From positions 44,228,774-44,246,273 of the forward strand of contig CM060339.1 in NCBI GenBank assembly GCA_030674155.1: a stretch of 17,500 nucleotides of DNA, read 5' to 3'. Source of the DNA: Stramonita haemastoma. Lineage: Eukaryota; Mollusca; Gastropoda; Neogastropoda; Muricidae. The position numbers and the translations under genes are program-made. Under the pieces are notes generated by a model that was not told the origin of the DNA, searched no databases, and was given only the letters and a program-made list of their open reading frames with translations. Shown piece by piece: positions 8,780-17,500 of this stretch (the stretch's first letter is position 1; every line of letters begins with the position of its first letter).

Positions 8780-8800
<21 letters not shown>
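8471..8800 (+). repeat. Diverged ~170-base tandem duplication
   Basis: TAGGTAGCAGTTGTTGTT begins at 8471 and again at 8641. After each come TG/TTA-rich sequence, then CAATGCACATCG or CAATGTGCACGT, then TTCTT..TTCTTAC or TTCTTGC, and then CAATAACCTTC or CATTAACCATCC before a CTGT-rich run. The order is kept across both units, so this is more than composition, but divergence is large. Confidence 0.5.
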
Positions 8801-9237
<437 letters not shown>

Positions 9238-9862
9238 CATTTCTGCACCATAGCAGAAAGACTAATCAATAATGATAATTCAGTAAATAATGACTTGCAT
9301 CCACTAAAAAACTACTGTGATTCTAAAGGAATACAGACTAAGCTTGATTTCAAATTTCTTGGTGTAAGTGAAGTGTATAAAGATTTGTGTTTATTGAAGC
9401 AATCCAGCTCCCGTGGCATGGATGACTTAGACAGTAAAATTTTAAAGATTTCTGCACCCATAATTGCCGAGCATATTACATATATTTATAACCTTTCCAT
9501 TGAAAAATGTTCTTACCCTCAAATGTTTAAAGATGCTAAGGTGATTCCTGTCTTCAAATCTGGTGATACTAATGACCCTTCTAACTACAGGCCTATATCC
9601 ATTCTATCTACTTTGTCCAAACCTCTAGAAAAGCATCTCAAGCGCAATCTGCTTTCACACTTTACATTAAATAACTTGTTCCACCCAAATCAGAGCGGAT
9701 TTAGAGAAAATCATTCATGCCATACAGCTCTCAGTAACCTTCTAGAACAGTGGCACTTAAATGTAAACAATGATCTTTTAACAGGAATAGTCTTTGTGGA
9801 CTTTGCCAAAGCCTTCGACACCATTGATCACAATCTTCTGTTAAGGAAACTTACAATCTATG
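9238..9862 (+). pseudogene. LINE reverse transcriptase, fingers and motif A
   Basis: In the frame starting CAT at 9238 the product carries AKVIPVFKSGD, SNYRPISILSTLSKPLEK, NQSGFRENHSCHTAL and motif A, FVDFAKAFDTIDH. The first catalytic aspartate is the one in VDF. These are the standard blocks of CR1/L2-group reverse transcriptases and match the minus-strand LINE throughout. The nominal frame ends at a stop at 9889-9891, but homology shifts near 9862, where one base appears to be missing, and continues in the frame of the next fragment. Confidence 0.85.
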
Positions 9863-10880
9863 GCTTAGCCCCAAAGCACTTAAACTACTAACCTCTTTCC
9901 TTACTAATAGAAGACAAGCAGTCCTTCAAGATTCTTTAGTATCTTCACTAATGCCTTTAAGATTTGGTGTTCCCCAGGGATCTGTATTAGGCCCTATACT
10001 GTTTACAATATATATAAATGATCTTCCTTTACCTCTTACTTCTTGCTGTGAACTTTTTGCTGATGATACTACCTTGCACAGTTCAGGAAAAGATGTGAAA
10101 ACGGTATGCACAGATCTACAAAAAGATGTTGATAGACTTGTAACATGGACGGGCTCAAATCATATGGCCCTACATCCAAATAAATCGAAATTCATGTTAG
10201 TTACAACACGTCAGAAACGTCAGAACATTAAAGCTAAAATATGTGACTTAAATATATTAAAAGTTTGTAATGATGTATTAGAAGAAGTAAATTCACACAG
10301 ACTTCTTGGGCTTAATATTGATAATAACCTATCATGGTCAAGTCATGTCTATACACTGTCCAAGAAAATAGCTAAAAAAGTTTTCCAACTCAATAGAATT
10401 AAGCATTTTCTTGACCAGCACACCAGAAAATTATTTTTTTATGCATACATCCAACCTGACATTGACTATGCATCAACTTGTTGGGACTTGGCTAGCAAGA
10501 ATTGCTTAAAACCCTTGGAAAGTGTATACAGACGTTCACTAAAGCTAATACTTCTCAGATCTTCTTCCTTAGAAATAAGTCATTACAAAGAGCTTAATAT
10601 TCTCCCTTTTGGTATGAGATGTCGTTACAATAAAGGCATACTTATGTATAAAATTATGAGCAACCTCTCTCCGCATTACCTTCGTGACAGATTTACAGTA
10701 AAAAGCATTCGAGATAAAATTATTCTTGTTACTCCTCGACCTAGAACTGATTTTTTTATGACATCTCTTGTTTACTCAGGTAGCAGATTATGGAATGAAA
10801 TACCTTCCTCCATCAAAAATAAAAGCACTTTGACATCATTCAAAAGGGAGTACCACAGATATTTATTGGAAATGTTATAG
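9863..10880 (+). pseudogene. LINE reverse transcriptase, motif B/C, thumb and C terminus
   Basis: After the second frameshift the frame reads through LLTSFLTNRRQAV, motif B GVPQGSVLGP, motif C LFADDTTL (the catalytic DD pair is intact), HMALHPNKSKFM, EEVNSHRLLGLNID, then the C-terminal YASTCWD, KLILLRSSSLEISHYKELNI and SGSRLWNEIPSSIKN, ending at 10878-10880. The C-terminal LW-N-IP block is typical of the CR1/L2/Crack/Daphne group. All three coding pieces are collinear with the minus-strand LINE, so the gene is one frame broken twice. Only N-terminal parts and the two shifted bases are missing; catalytic residues remain. Confidence 0.85.
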
Positions 10881-11032
10881 ATCATTTTCATGCCAAGTGT
10901 AGTATGAATATTTGATATATGTAAATATAAAATTTTTGTTGTTGTTACTATATTCAATTTAAATATGTTCCAATTTTGAGTATGCTATATTGTGCTTTGG
11001 GATGACAATGATCTTTGTGCTATGTTGTTGTT

Positions 11033-11475
<443 letters not shown>

Positions 11476-11507
11476 ACAGTTTCCAAATGCACTTTAAACA
11501 TTTTGTA

Positions 11508-11511
<4 letters not shown>

Positions 11512-11590
<79 letters not shown>
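11512..11590 (+). repeat. (CT)n microsatellite
   Basis: About 79 bases of uninterrupted CT. Confidence 0.97.
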
Positions 11591-11595
<5 letters not shown>

Positions 11596-12284
11596 GGTAG
11601 GTAGAACATTTTTGGGAGATAATATTAGGTAGGACATTTTGTAACAGTCGTGTGTTCGTGATTTTGCCTATCTATAACATTGTGTTTGAAGTTGGGCCAT
11701 TTTTTTGTCCTGGTCGCTGAATCCAGCTTACGATTTTGTAGAATTTGTATTGTCCAGCTATTAATTTCCGTCTATATGAAGATATGTCAGTAATAATGAT
11801 ACGCTTTGGAATGTATACGCCATGGATTTAATGTGCATTTTGATGTTTATGATATGAGCATATCACATTGTATAGAAGAGAATGTGCATGTGTATGGATA
11901 TGTATTTAGGATGACTTATTTGTGCGTTCGCGCGCGTATGTGTGCGTGTATGTGTGTGTGTGTTGTGTGTGTGTGTTGTGTGTGTGACTGAGTGTGTGTG
12001 TGTGCGTGTGTGTGTGTGCGTGTATCTGATTTTGACTTTGGGGAAAAATTGTATGTTTACGAGAGGGGGTGTTAGGGAGGGTAGTTGTTCGTGTTTGATT
12101 GGTCTTGTTTATTCGTTTGATTGGTTCCCTTTGTTATGTCTTTCATGGATTTCCTGATTTATCAATTATTGAATGGCAATATGAATGATTGAGTTGCTTG
12201 GTATCTTACATTCATTTCTTTATTAATTGATTGATTGATTTTTTTTTGATTTTTTTTCTTTTTTTTCTTCTTCATTTTGTCCCC
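11591..12284 (+). other. Probable continuation of the LINE 3' region
   Basis: No gene is seen. It contains a short internal duplication (TAGGTAGAACATTTT and TAGGTAGGACATTTT, 30 bases apart, from about 11599), a GT-rich patch with a CGCGCG core (about 11925-12025) and T-runs before the fold at 12285. The CGCGCG-then-TATGTGTG patch resembles one in the 3' region of the minus LINE (near 14850). Confidence 0.45.
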
Positions 12285-12332
12285 ATGAGGGCCTGGTGTA
12301 AAGAAGCCTCTGGCTTACCCAATTACCCTCAT
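12285..12332 (+). ncRNA. Conserved 3' two-stem fold of the LINE RNA
   Basis: The outer stem pairs ATGAGGG (12285-12291) with CCCTCAT (12326-12332). The inner hairpin pairs AAGCC (12304-12308) with GGCTT (12312-12316) around a TCT loop. There are 12 bases between the strands on the 5' side and 9 on the 3' side. It is followed by AAAAATTT and the hexamer tail. Similar folds close the minus LINE and SINE-B. L2-clade LINEs such as the eel UnaL2 are known to need a 3' stem-loop for reverse transcriptase recognition; that role is inferred here. This is a structural part of an element RNA, not an independent RNA gene. Confidence 0.6.
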
Positions 12333-12338
12333 TAAAAA

Positions 12339-12374
12339 TTTCGAGTTCGAGTTCGAGTTCGAGTTCGAGTTCGA

Positions 12375-12377
<3 letters not shown>
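12339..12377 (+). repeat. (TTCGAG)n hexamer tail
   Basis: About six TTCGAG units directly follow the LINE 3' end; the minus LINE has a TTTGAC hexamer tail in the same position. The last unit runs into TTCTCTCTCT and the next CT array. Confidence 0.9.
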
Positions 12378-12450
<73 letters not shown>

Positions 12451-12572
12451 TATGTTTTTCGTTATTCATGGCCCTCTATGGGCTTGCCTCTGTCTCTCTG
12501 TCTCTCTGTCTCTCTCTCTGTCTCTCTCTCTCTCTGTCTCTCTCTCTGTCTCTCTCTCTGTCTCTGTCTCTG

Positions 12573-12648
<76 letters not shown>

Positions 12649-12658
12649 CTCTCTTACC
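12378..12658 (+). repeat. (CT)n and (CTCTGT)n arrays
   Basis: Pure CT (12378-12448), a short unique gap (12449-12485), then CTCTGT/CTCTCTGT repeats and pure CT to about 12650. Leu-Ser open frames are artefacts. Confidence 0.95.
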
Positions 12659-12841
12659 CTAGGTCTATCTTCATCTCTTCCTCAACCATTGCGATATGTT
12701 TGGCTTCTGAGCCTACCAGCAAAATTATAGTAAGAAGATTATAAGTTTTTCTACATATAAGCAAACCAGAAACATCCATACTAATATCAGTAGTAGTGTC
12801 CCATATTCTTTACCTGTGTCCCTCTAATGCTTTCTTCCCCA
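12659..12841. other. Short unique-looking stretch
   Basis: Nothing is recognised between the CT array and the SINE-B copy. Confidence 0.4.
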
Positions 12842-13057
12842 TCCTTCAGAGGAGACTAGAAGCCGAGGCCTGGTGTGCGAACACACGCAGAACATCTTGT
12901 GCACTTGCTAAATCCTGTTCCGCTCTTCGTCAGCGTAGGCCATTTTTGTGCCGGTGGAAACAGATGACAAAATGTACAAAACTACATTTACACAGGGAAT
13001 GGGTTAAAAAAAAAAAAAAAAGCCCATGAGTGCTTATTTCATTATCCTCGACATATA
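12842..13057 (+). mobile_element. SINE-B, 5'-truncated second copy
   Basis: It lacks the tRNA-like head. From TTCAGAGGAGACTAG it follows the 7117-7249 copy (GCCGAGGCC, GGTGTGCGAAC, ACGCAGAACATCTT, TTCCGC, GTGCCGG). It then continues without a break through GATGACAAAATGTACAAAAC into an A-run, the hairpin remnant AAGCCC..GTGCTT (13020-13035) and TTATTTCATTATCCTCGA. It proves that the two separated pieces at 7002-7249 and 7744-7857 belong to one family. Confidence 0.8.
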
Positions 13058-13060
13058 ATG

Positions 13061-13117
<57 letters not shown>

Positions 13118-13130
13118 GTAATAATAATAA

Positions 13131-13174
<44 letters not shown>

Positions 13175-13220
13175 TAATAATCATAATCATAATCATAATC
13201 ATAATCATAATCATAATAGC
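13058..13220 (+). repeat. (AAT)n then (AATCAT)n array, SINE-B tail
   Basis: ATAATGATAATAAT follows the SINE-B 3' end and becomes (AAT)n with a few interruptions, then six or so AATCAT hexamers (about 13178-13217). The array most likely grew from the SINE tail. Poly-Asn and poly-Ile frames are artefacts. Confidence 0.95.
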
Positions 13221-13384
13221 AACACTCTCTTCTTTACCGTCAGTCACTTCAGCACTGCACTTTTTCTAAGTGCTTGGCTTTTGAAGGTGTGAACTTACAG
13301 AAGCTTTTTACCGCACTGGAGGTTAACTTTGCTCCTAAAAAAAATCAGTGTTAAGCTTTAAAAAAAACACAGGGACACACATTT

Positions 13385-13791
13385 GTGACGCTCCACCACG
13401 AAATGAGTCACTTATCACCCGAACCTTCTTTCTGCTATGTACCTTTTAGGCATGTGGGTCAAGTTGTCGATTGTAAGATTTTGATCGATGATATAGTCAC
13501 TGTTCTATCTTGTAATGAAATGTCAAGTCATTCTTTTTTTCTCATTTGAACGTGTTTTAAATAGAGGCAAGCCTTCATTCTGACTATCTTTTTAATGAGG
13601 CTAAACTTTGCAATATCTCATTTTGTCATTTCCTGCAGTCTACCATTCCAACTTGAAATAACTTTTCAAAGAATTGTCCGACTTTCATTGTGTTTTGATA
13701 CTGCACAGCCTTTTTAATACAGATGAATAAAATGTCAAGAACTTAAAATTAAATTTGGTGCAATGCGACTCATTATGGGGTGGAGCGTCAC
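13385..13791. mobile_element. Probable MITE with terminal inverted repeats
   Basis: The left end reads GTGACGCTCCACC, four bases, then AATGAGTC. The right end, read on minus, is GTGACGCTCCACC, four bases, then AATGAGTC. That gives 13 perfect pairs, a 4-base spacer mostly mismatched, and 8 more perfect pairs (25 bases per end). The flanks carry a matching 4-base ATTT (13381-13384 and 13792-13795), a candidate target-site duplication. The 407-base interior is A/T-rich, has no open frame of note and no homology I recognise. A non-autonomous DNA transposon is the natural reading; the superfamily is not assigned. Confidence 0.7.
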
Positions 13792-13923
13792 ATTTTCAGA
13801 ACTTAGGTACTAAAAGGAAACAGGTAAGGCACAGCTCAATGCCGAAGTTCCAAGTCGTCTGCTAGTCTGGAGACAAGTCCAATAAGGGGAGCACTTGTGG
13901 TCAGACTTTGTGGTGTGTATGGG

Positions 13924-13927
<4 letters not shown>

Positions 13928-13984
<57 letters not shown>

Positions 13985-14001
13985 GTGATTGTGTGTATGT
14001 G

Positions 14002-14092
<91 letters not shown>

Positions 14093-14129
14093 AAGTGTTT
14101 TGTGTGTGTGTTTGTGTGTGAAGTGTGTT

Positions 14130-14228
<99 letters not shown>

Positions 14229-14277
14229 TTGTGTGTATGTGAAGTGTGTGTGTGTGTGGTGTGTGTGTGTGTGTGTG
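13928..14277 (+). repeat. Compound (GT)n array with higher-order interruptions, left part
   Basis: GT runs are broken by recurring motifs. GATTGTGTGTATGTGAAGTG occurs near 13986 and 14226. A TATGTGAAGTG...TTTGTGTGTGAAGTG motif occurs near 14086-14130 and again past the LINE at 17408-17452. Cys-Val and His-Thr frames are artefacts. Confidence 0.95.
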
Positions 14278-14307
14278 TCAAAGTCAAAGTCAAAGTCAAA
14301 GTCAAAT
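14278..14307 (-). repeat. (TTTGAC)n hexamer tail
   Basis: About five TTTGAC units on minus close the LINE and abut the GT array. Tandem hexamer tails are usual for L2-clade elements and are attributed to template slippage during target-primed reverse transcription. Confidence 0.9.
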
Positions 14308-14317
14308 TTTTATTTAC

Positions 14318-14368
14318 AGATGGTACATTGAGTAAGCAAAACAATTGCTTTTTTTCATCAAGCCATCT
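14318..14368 (-). ncRNA. Conserved 3' two-stem fold of the LINE RNA
   Basis: On minus, the outer stem AGATGG (14368-14363) pairs with CCATCT (14323-14318), extendable by two wobble pairs. The inner stem AAGCAA (14350-14345) pairs with TTGCTT (14339-14334) around a five-base loop. Spacers are 12 bases (5' side) and 10 bases (3' side), almost the same as in the + LINE. Relative to that copy, one outer G-C pair is T-A here and one inner C-G pair is A-T here, so pairing is kept while sequence changes. Confidence 0.6.
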
Positions 14369-14619
14369 ACAAAGAAAAGTATGTAAGAAAATGAAAAAGA
14401 AAAATATCGACAATAATGACAACGACAATAATAACAGCAATAAAGAGGACTAAAATGATAATCACTGAAAACTAGCCAACTACACACATCTTAAGCAAAA
14501 TTTTAGCATATCAATATTTAAACATTTCAATATTCAAAATGCATACATACTAAAAAACACTTGTTATCGACCAATCACCCACCCATGCCTGCTATTATTT
14601 GTTAGATACACATGTGAAA

Positions 14620-14714
14620 CATACACATGCACACACATGCACAAACACACACACTCACACACACACACATGCACACACCCACACCCAAACCCAAACACAC
14701 CTTCCCACCCACCA

Positions 14715-14800
<86 letters not shown>
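14620..14800 (+). repeat. (CA)n array within the LINE 3' region
   Basis: Imperfect CA with CATGCA and CCCAAACC patches, then pure CA (about 14718-14800). In the LINE's own orientation this is (TG)n downstream of the stop codon. Confidence 0.95.
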
Positions 14801-14802
<2 letters not shown>

Positions 14803-14987
14803 CACAAACAGCATATACAAACATCATATATACATACAATTATACACATATGCGCGCGTAGGCGCACCGTTGCATTATTCTGCACGAAGTCATTTAATTA
14901 TATTACAACAAACTTACATTGAAAATCATAACAACAACAAAATATCAGTGAATGGCACAAAAGTACACAGTGGTGATAAGGTAAAAC

Positions 14988-15647
14988 TTACAAGTCTTTT
15001 TCACTACTGTTATTCATGAGATAGTTTTTTAAGTGTTTTTTAAATGGGGTTTTGCTTGTAGTACTTTTTAGATCTACTGGGAGATTATTCCATAAATGAC
15101 TACCCGAATACAGAAAACTTGACTTGTAGAGGTCATTTCTGGGTCTTGGGAACGTTAATAAATGATTATGCCTGTGCAGATTTATTTTGAAGGATTTTTT
15201 AATCTTAGGAGGAGCATTTCCGTTTATAACATTATGCATGCACACAGCTTTGTTGAAAAAAAGTCTTTTATGAAAAGTCAGTATATTTAATTGCTTGTAA
15301 TCAGAAACAGTCAATGAGCTTGACTTTAACAGAACCAGCTTAAGTGCTCTTTTATATAAACGGTGGATAAATTTCAAATTTGTTTCACTGCATTTGTCCC
15401 ATAGTGTAGATGCATAGTCGATAATTGGCAAAACATGGCCACAAAAGAAGAGTTTACGGGAATGGTTGTCGAGAAAGTTCTTTATCTTAGATAGCTGAAG
15501 TAACCTGTTAGAGAGACGTTTTCCCAGAGACATCACGTGATCTGTCCATGTCAAGCTCTTGTCAATAGTGATACCTAGTATTTTATGAGAATCCACTTCT
15601 TCAATTAATCGTTTATCAATAAACAAGGGTTTAAAACTGGATTTCAT
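14988..15647 (-). pseudogene. LINE reverse transcriptase thumb and C-terminal part
   Basis: The frame of about 219 residues continues the reverse transcriptase after a frameshift. It contains EEVDSHKILGITIDKSLTW, RKLFFCGHVLPIIDYASTLWD, KLVLLKSSSLTVSDYKQLNI and the C-terminal SGSHLWNNLPVDLKS, collinear with the + LINE. It overlaps the upstream frame by a few bases. The ATG at its nominal start is internal sequence, not a real initiator: homology with the other copy crosses the junction without a gap. One A fewer in the A-run just before 15646 explains the break. Confidence 0.85.
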
Positions 15648-17380
15648 TTTTGTCTTTTCTGTCTAGCTGAAACATACATACATTTTGTTTTTTTCGCATT
15701 TAAAGACATATGATTTAACTGTGTCCAAGAAATTAGTCTGTCAATGTTATCCTGTAGTTTGTTGCCTAACGTATTGGGATCAGAGTCACTACAGAACAGA
15801 GATGTATCGTCAGCAAACATTTCACAGTGACAATTTACAAAGCAGGGTAAGTCGTTTACATAAATGGAAAACAGTAGGGGTCCGAGCACTGATCCTTGTG
15901 GTATACCATGTTTAACGTCTACTAAATCTGATGTTTGGTCATTTACTACCACTAGCTGCTTCCTATCTGACAAAAAACTTGCTAGAAGATTAATAATTTC
16001 TGGTGTTAGCTTGTACAAGTATAATCTACGCAATAATAAAGAGTGGTTAATGACATCAAAAGCCTTCTCGAAATCAACAAAAAGAAGACCAGTAAATTTA
16101 TTTTCATTTATATTATGCAAGACATTGTCAGTGAGTTGGATAAGAGCTGTATGACAGGAATAGTTTTTTCTAAACCCAGACTGACTTTCACTCATAAGTT
16201 TGTTATTAGTAAAGTAAGAATATATGGATTTTTGTAAATGCTTTTCAACAGGCTTAGATAAGACAGACAAAATGGAAATCGGTCTGTAATTTGACGGAGA
16301 AGAGGAATCACCTGACTTGTAAACAGGTATAACTTTAGCTTGCTTCAGTTTGTAAGGGAAGCAATTTTTTTCAATGCACAAATTGTATAGGTAGGTAAGT
16401 GAGTCGAAAATCAACGGGCTTGAAAGATTTAATATTTTCGCATCTAAGTCATCTAAATCACGAGTTCTTGACTTCTTTTTTAGAACTAAGCTTTCGAGTA
16501 CATCAAGAATAGTCATTGGAGGTAGGTAGAAAGGAAAGTTAATTGGTTTTGACTCCATGTACTGTTTTAAATAATGAAGATCGTTATCTCTTGATCTGTC
16601 ATGTAATATAACTTTATCTGCAACATTTGAAAAATGACAGTTTAATTCATCTGCTGATATGTCTTTAATGGCATGTTGACTTTTGGATACACGTTTGTTT
16701 GTTAATAAATTTATAGCTTTCCAGACTTGGCGAGAATCATTTGCTGACACCAACATCTTTTGAAGGTAGTTTCGCTTTGATCGGCGTTTAATTGAATTAA
16801 CTTTATTTCTTTGGTGTTTATATTGCTCTTTTGTCCCATGAGTTTTTAAATAGTTTCTATAATGTATTTCAGATTCAATATCTTTTGTTATCCAAGGTGG
16901 TTTTATTACATCCTTAACTCTTTTCCTTATGAAGGGTGCATGTTTATTGTAAACTGAAATAAATGTATTAATCCAAAATTCAACAGCTTCATTGGGATCT
17001 CTTATTTGATATACATGGTTTAATGGTGAATTTAACAGGTCAGAAACAAAATCACTCTCATTAAAGTTTTTAAATCTTCTGTAATAAATTGTTTTATGTC
17101 CTACTTTAGGAATTTTTATTCGATTTTTGAACCAGGTAAAACAAACTGGATTATGATCGCTACTCCCACATGATGGAGCACAAACTTCGACTATATGTTG
17201 TTTCGTGTTAGTATATATATGATCTATCAATGTTGCAGTGTTGTTAGTTACTCGCGTTGGTTTGTCAATTAACTGTTCAAGTCCATGCAATGTGTAGTTA
17301 TGGTACCATTTAGATTTTGGTTTTAATAAATCTATGTTAAAGTCTCCAAGAATAACGGTTTCATGGTTCAAAAGTATCAC
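15644..17380 (-). pseudogene. LINE endonuclease (C-terminal part) and reverse transcriptase core
   Basis: A 578-codon open frame. It starts inside the apurinic-like endonuclease: VILGDFN (residues about 9-15), LIDHIY (51-56) and the catalytic SDHNPV (74-79) are present, but the N-terminal endonuclease motifs are lost. After a linker come AKVIPVYKSGD, SNYRPISILSVLSKPVEK (363-380), SQSGFRKN, motif A FVDFEKAFD (434-442), motif B GIPQGSVLGP (492-501) and motif C MFADDTSLF with the DD catalytic pair (524-525). It ends at a TGA created by a frameshift. The first codon is GTG at the truncation edge, so no start codon is implied. CR1/L2 group by motif style; exact clade not tested. Confidence 0.9.
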
Positions 17381-17382
17381 AC

Positions 17383-17414
<32 letters not shown>

Positions 17415-17450
17415 AAGTGTATGTGTGTGTGTTTGTGTGTGAAGTGTGTT

Positions 17451-17500
<50 letters not shown>
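17381..17500 (+). repeat. Compound (GT)n array, right part, continues past the window
   Basis: GT repeat with the TATGTGAAGTG and TTTGTGTGTGAAGTGTGTTTGCG interruptions also seen at 14086-14133, showing it is the other half of the array that the LINE split. Confidence 0.95.

Larger units (their letters stand above)
14278..17380 (-). mobile_element. CR1/L2-group LINE, 5'-truncated, inserted in GT array
   Basis: On minus, the element starts in the endonuclease domain at 17380. It encodes reverse transcriptase to 14988, has a roughly 620-base 3' region containing a GT array, then a two-stem fold (14368-14318), AAAAATTT and a TTTGAC hexamer tail (about 14306-14278). Both outer borders are GT repeat, and the repeat's interruption pattern resumes beyond 17380, so the LINE inserted into a pre-existing array. 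It is better preserved than the + copy, with one frameshift seen. Confidence 0.85.

Noticed and set aside
15685..16237. + strand frames opposite the minus LINE
   Set aside because: They are shadows of the reverse transcriptase coding strand.

Overview
The window is eukaryotic, intergenic-looking DNA with no host gene that I can support. It is made of retrotransposon fragments, SINEs, one probable MITE and very long simple repeats. The SINE types (tRNA-headed elements with a shared central domain), the RTE-like and CR1/L2-group LINEs, and the abundance of AC/GT, AG/CT and GAA arrays fit a mollusc genome. A marine gastropod is my best guess, from memory of gastropod SINEs rather than from a search.

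Left part (1-5020): a 3' end of an RTE-type LINE at the left edge (1-153); a SINE with a class II tRNA-like head (598-972); AC/GC and AG arrays (1277-1850); a GAA array (2188-2368); a minus-strand SINE with a 5S rRNA-like promoter segment set inside a TA array (2593-2877); a 5'-truncated RTE LINE (3014-4195) ending in a 193-base homopurine tail; and an old diverged direct duplication (about 4250-5012).

Middle part (5020-8950): a near-full-length minus-strand SINE (SINE-A, 5226-5659), a roughly 700-base CA array, a second SINE family (SINE-B) split into 7002-7249 and 7744-7857 around other repeat material, a 15-base minisatellite, and CT-rich sequence holding short diverged duplications.

Right part (8950-17500): two convergent, tail-to-tail copies of related CR1/L2-group LINEs. 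One is on + (9045-12377) with two frameshifts. The other is on - (14278-17380) with one frameshift and part of its endonuclease kept. Between them lie a SINE-B copy (12842-13220) and a 407-base element with terminal inverted repeats (13385-13791). The minus LINE sits inside a compound GT array whose interruption pattern resumes on its far side.

How the parts relate: both CR1/L2-group LINEs end in the same two-stem RNA fold followed by a hexamer tail, and SINE-B ends in a version of the same fold. The stems differ between copies by paired, compensating changes. I read this as a reverse-transcriptase recognition structure shared by an autonomous LINE family and the SINE that depends on it. All coding copies are 5'-truncated, and all three abut a dinucleotide array at the truncation point. 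I did not find a new type of molecular system; the 3' fold and the inverted-repeat element are the best leads.
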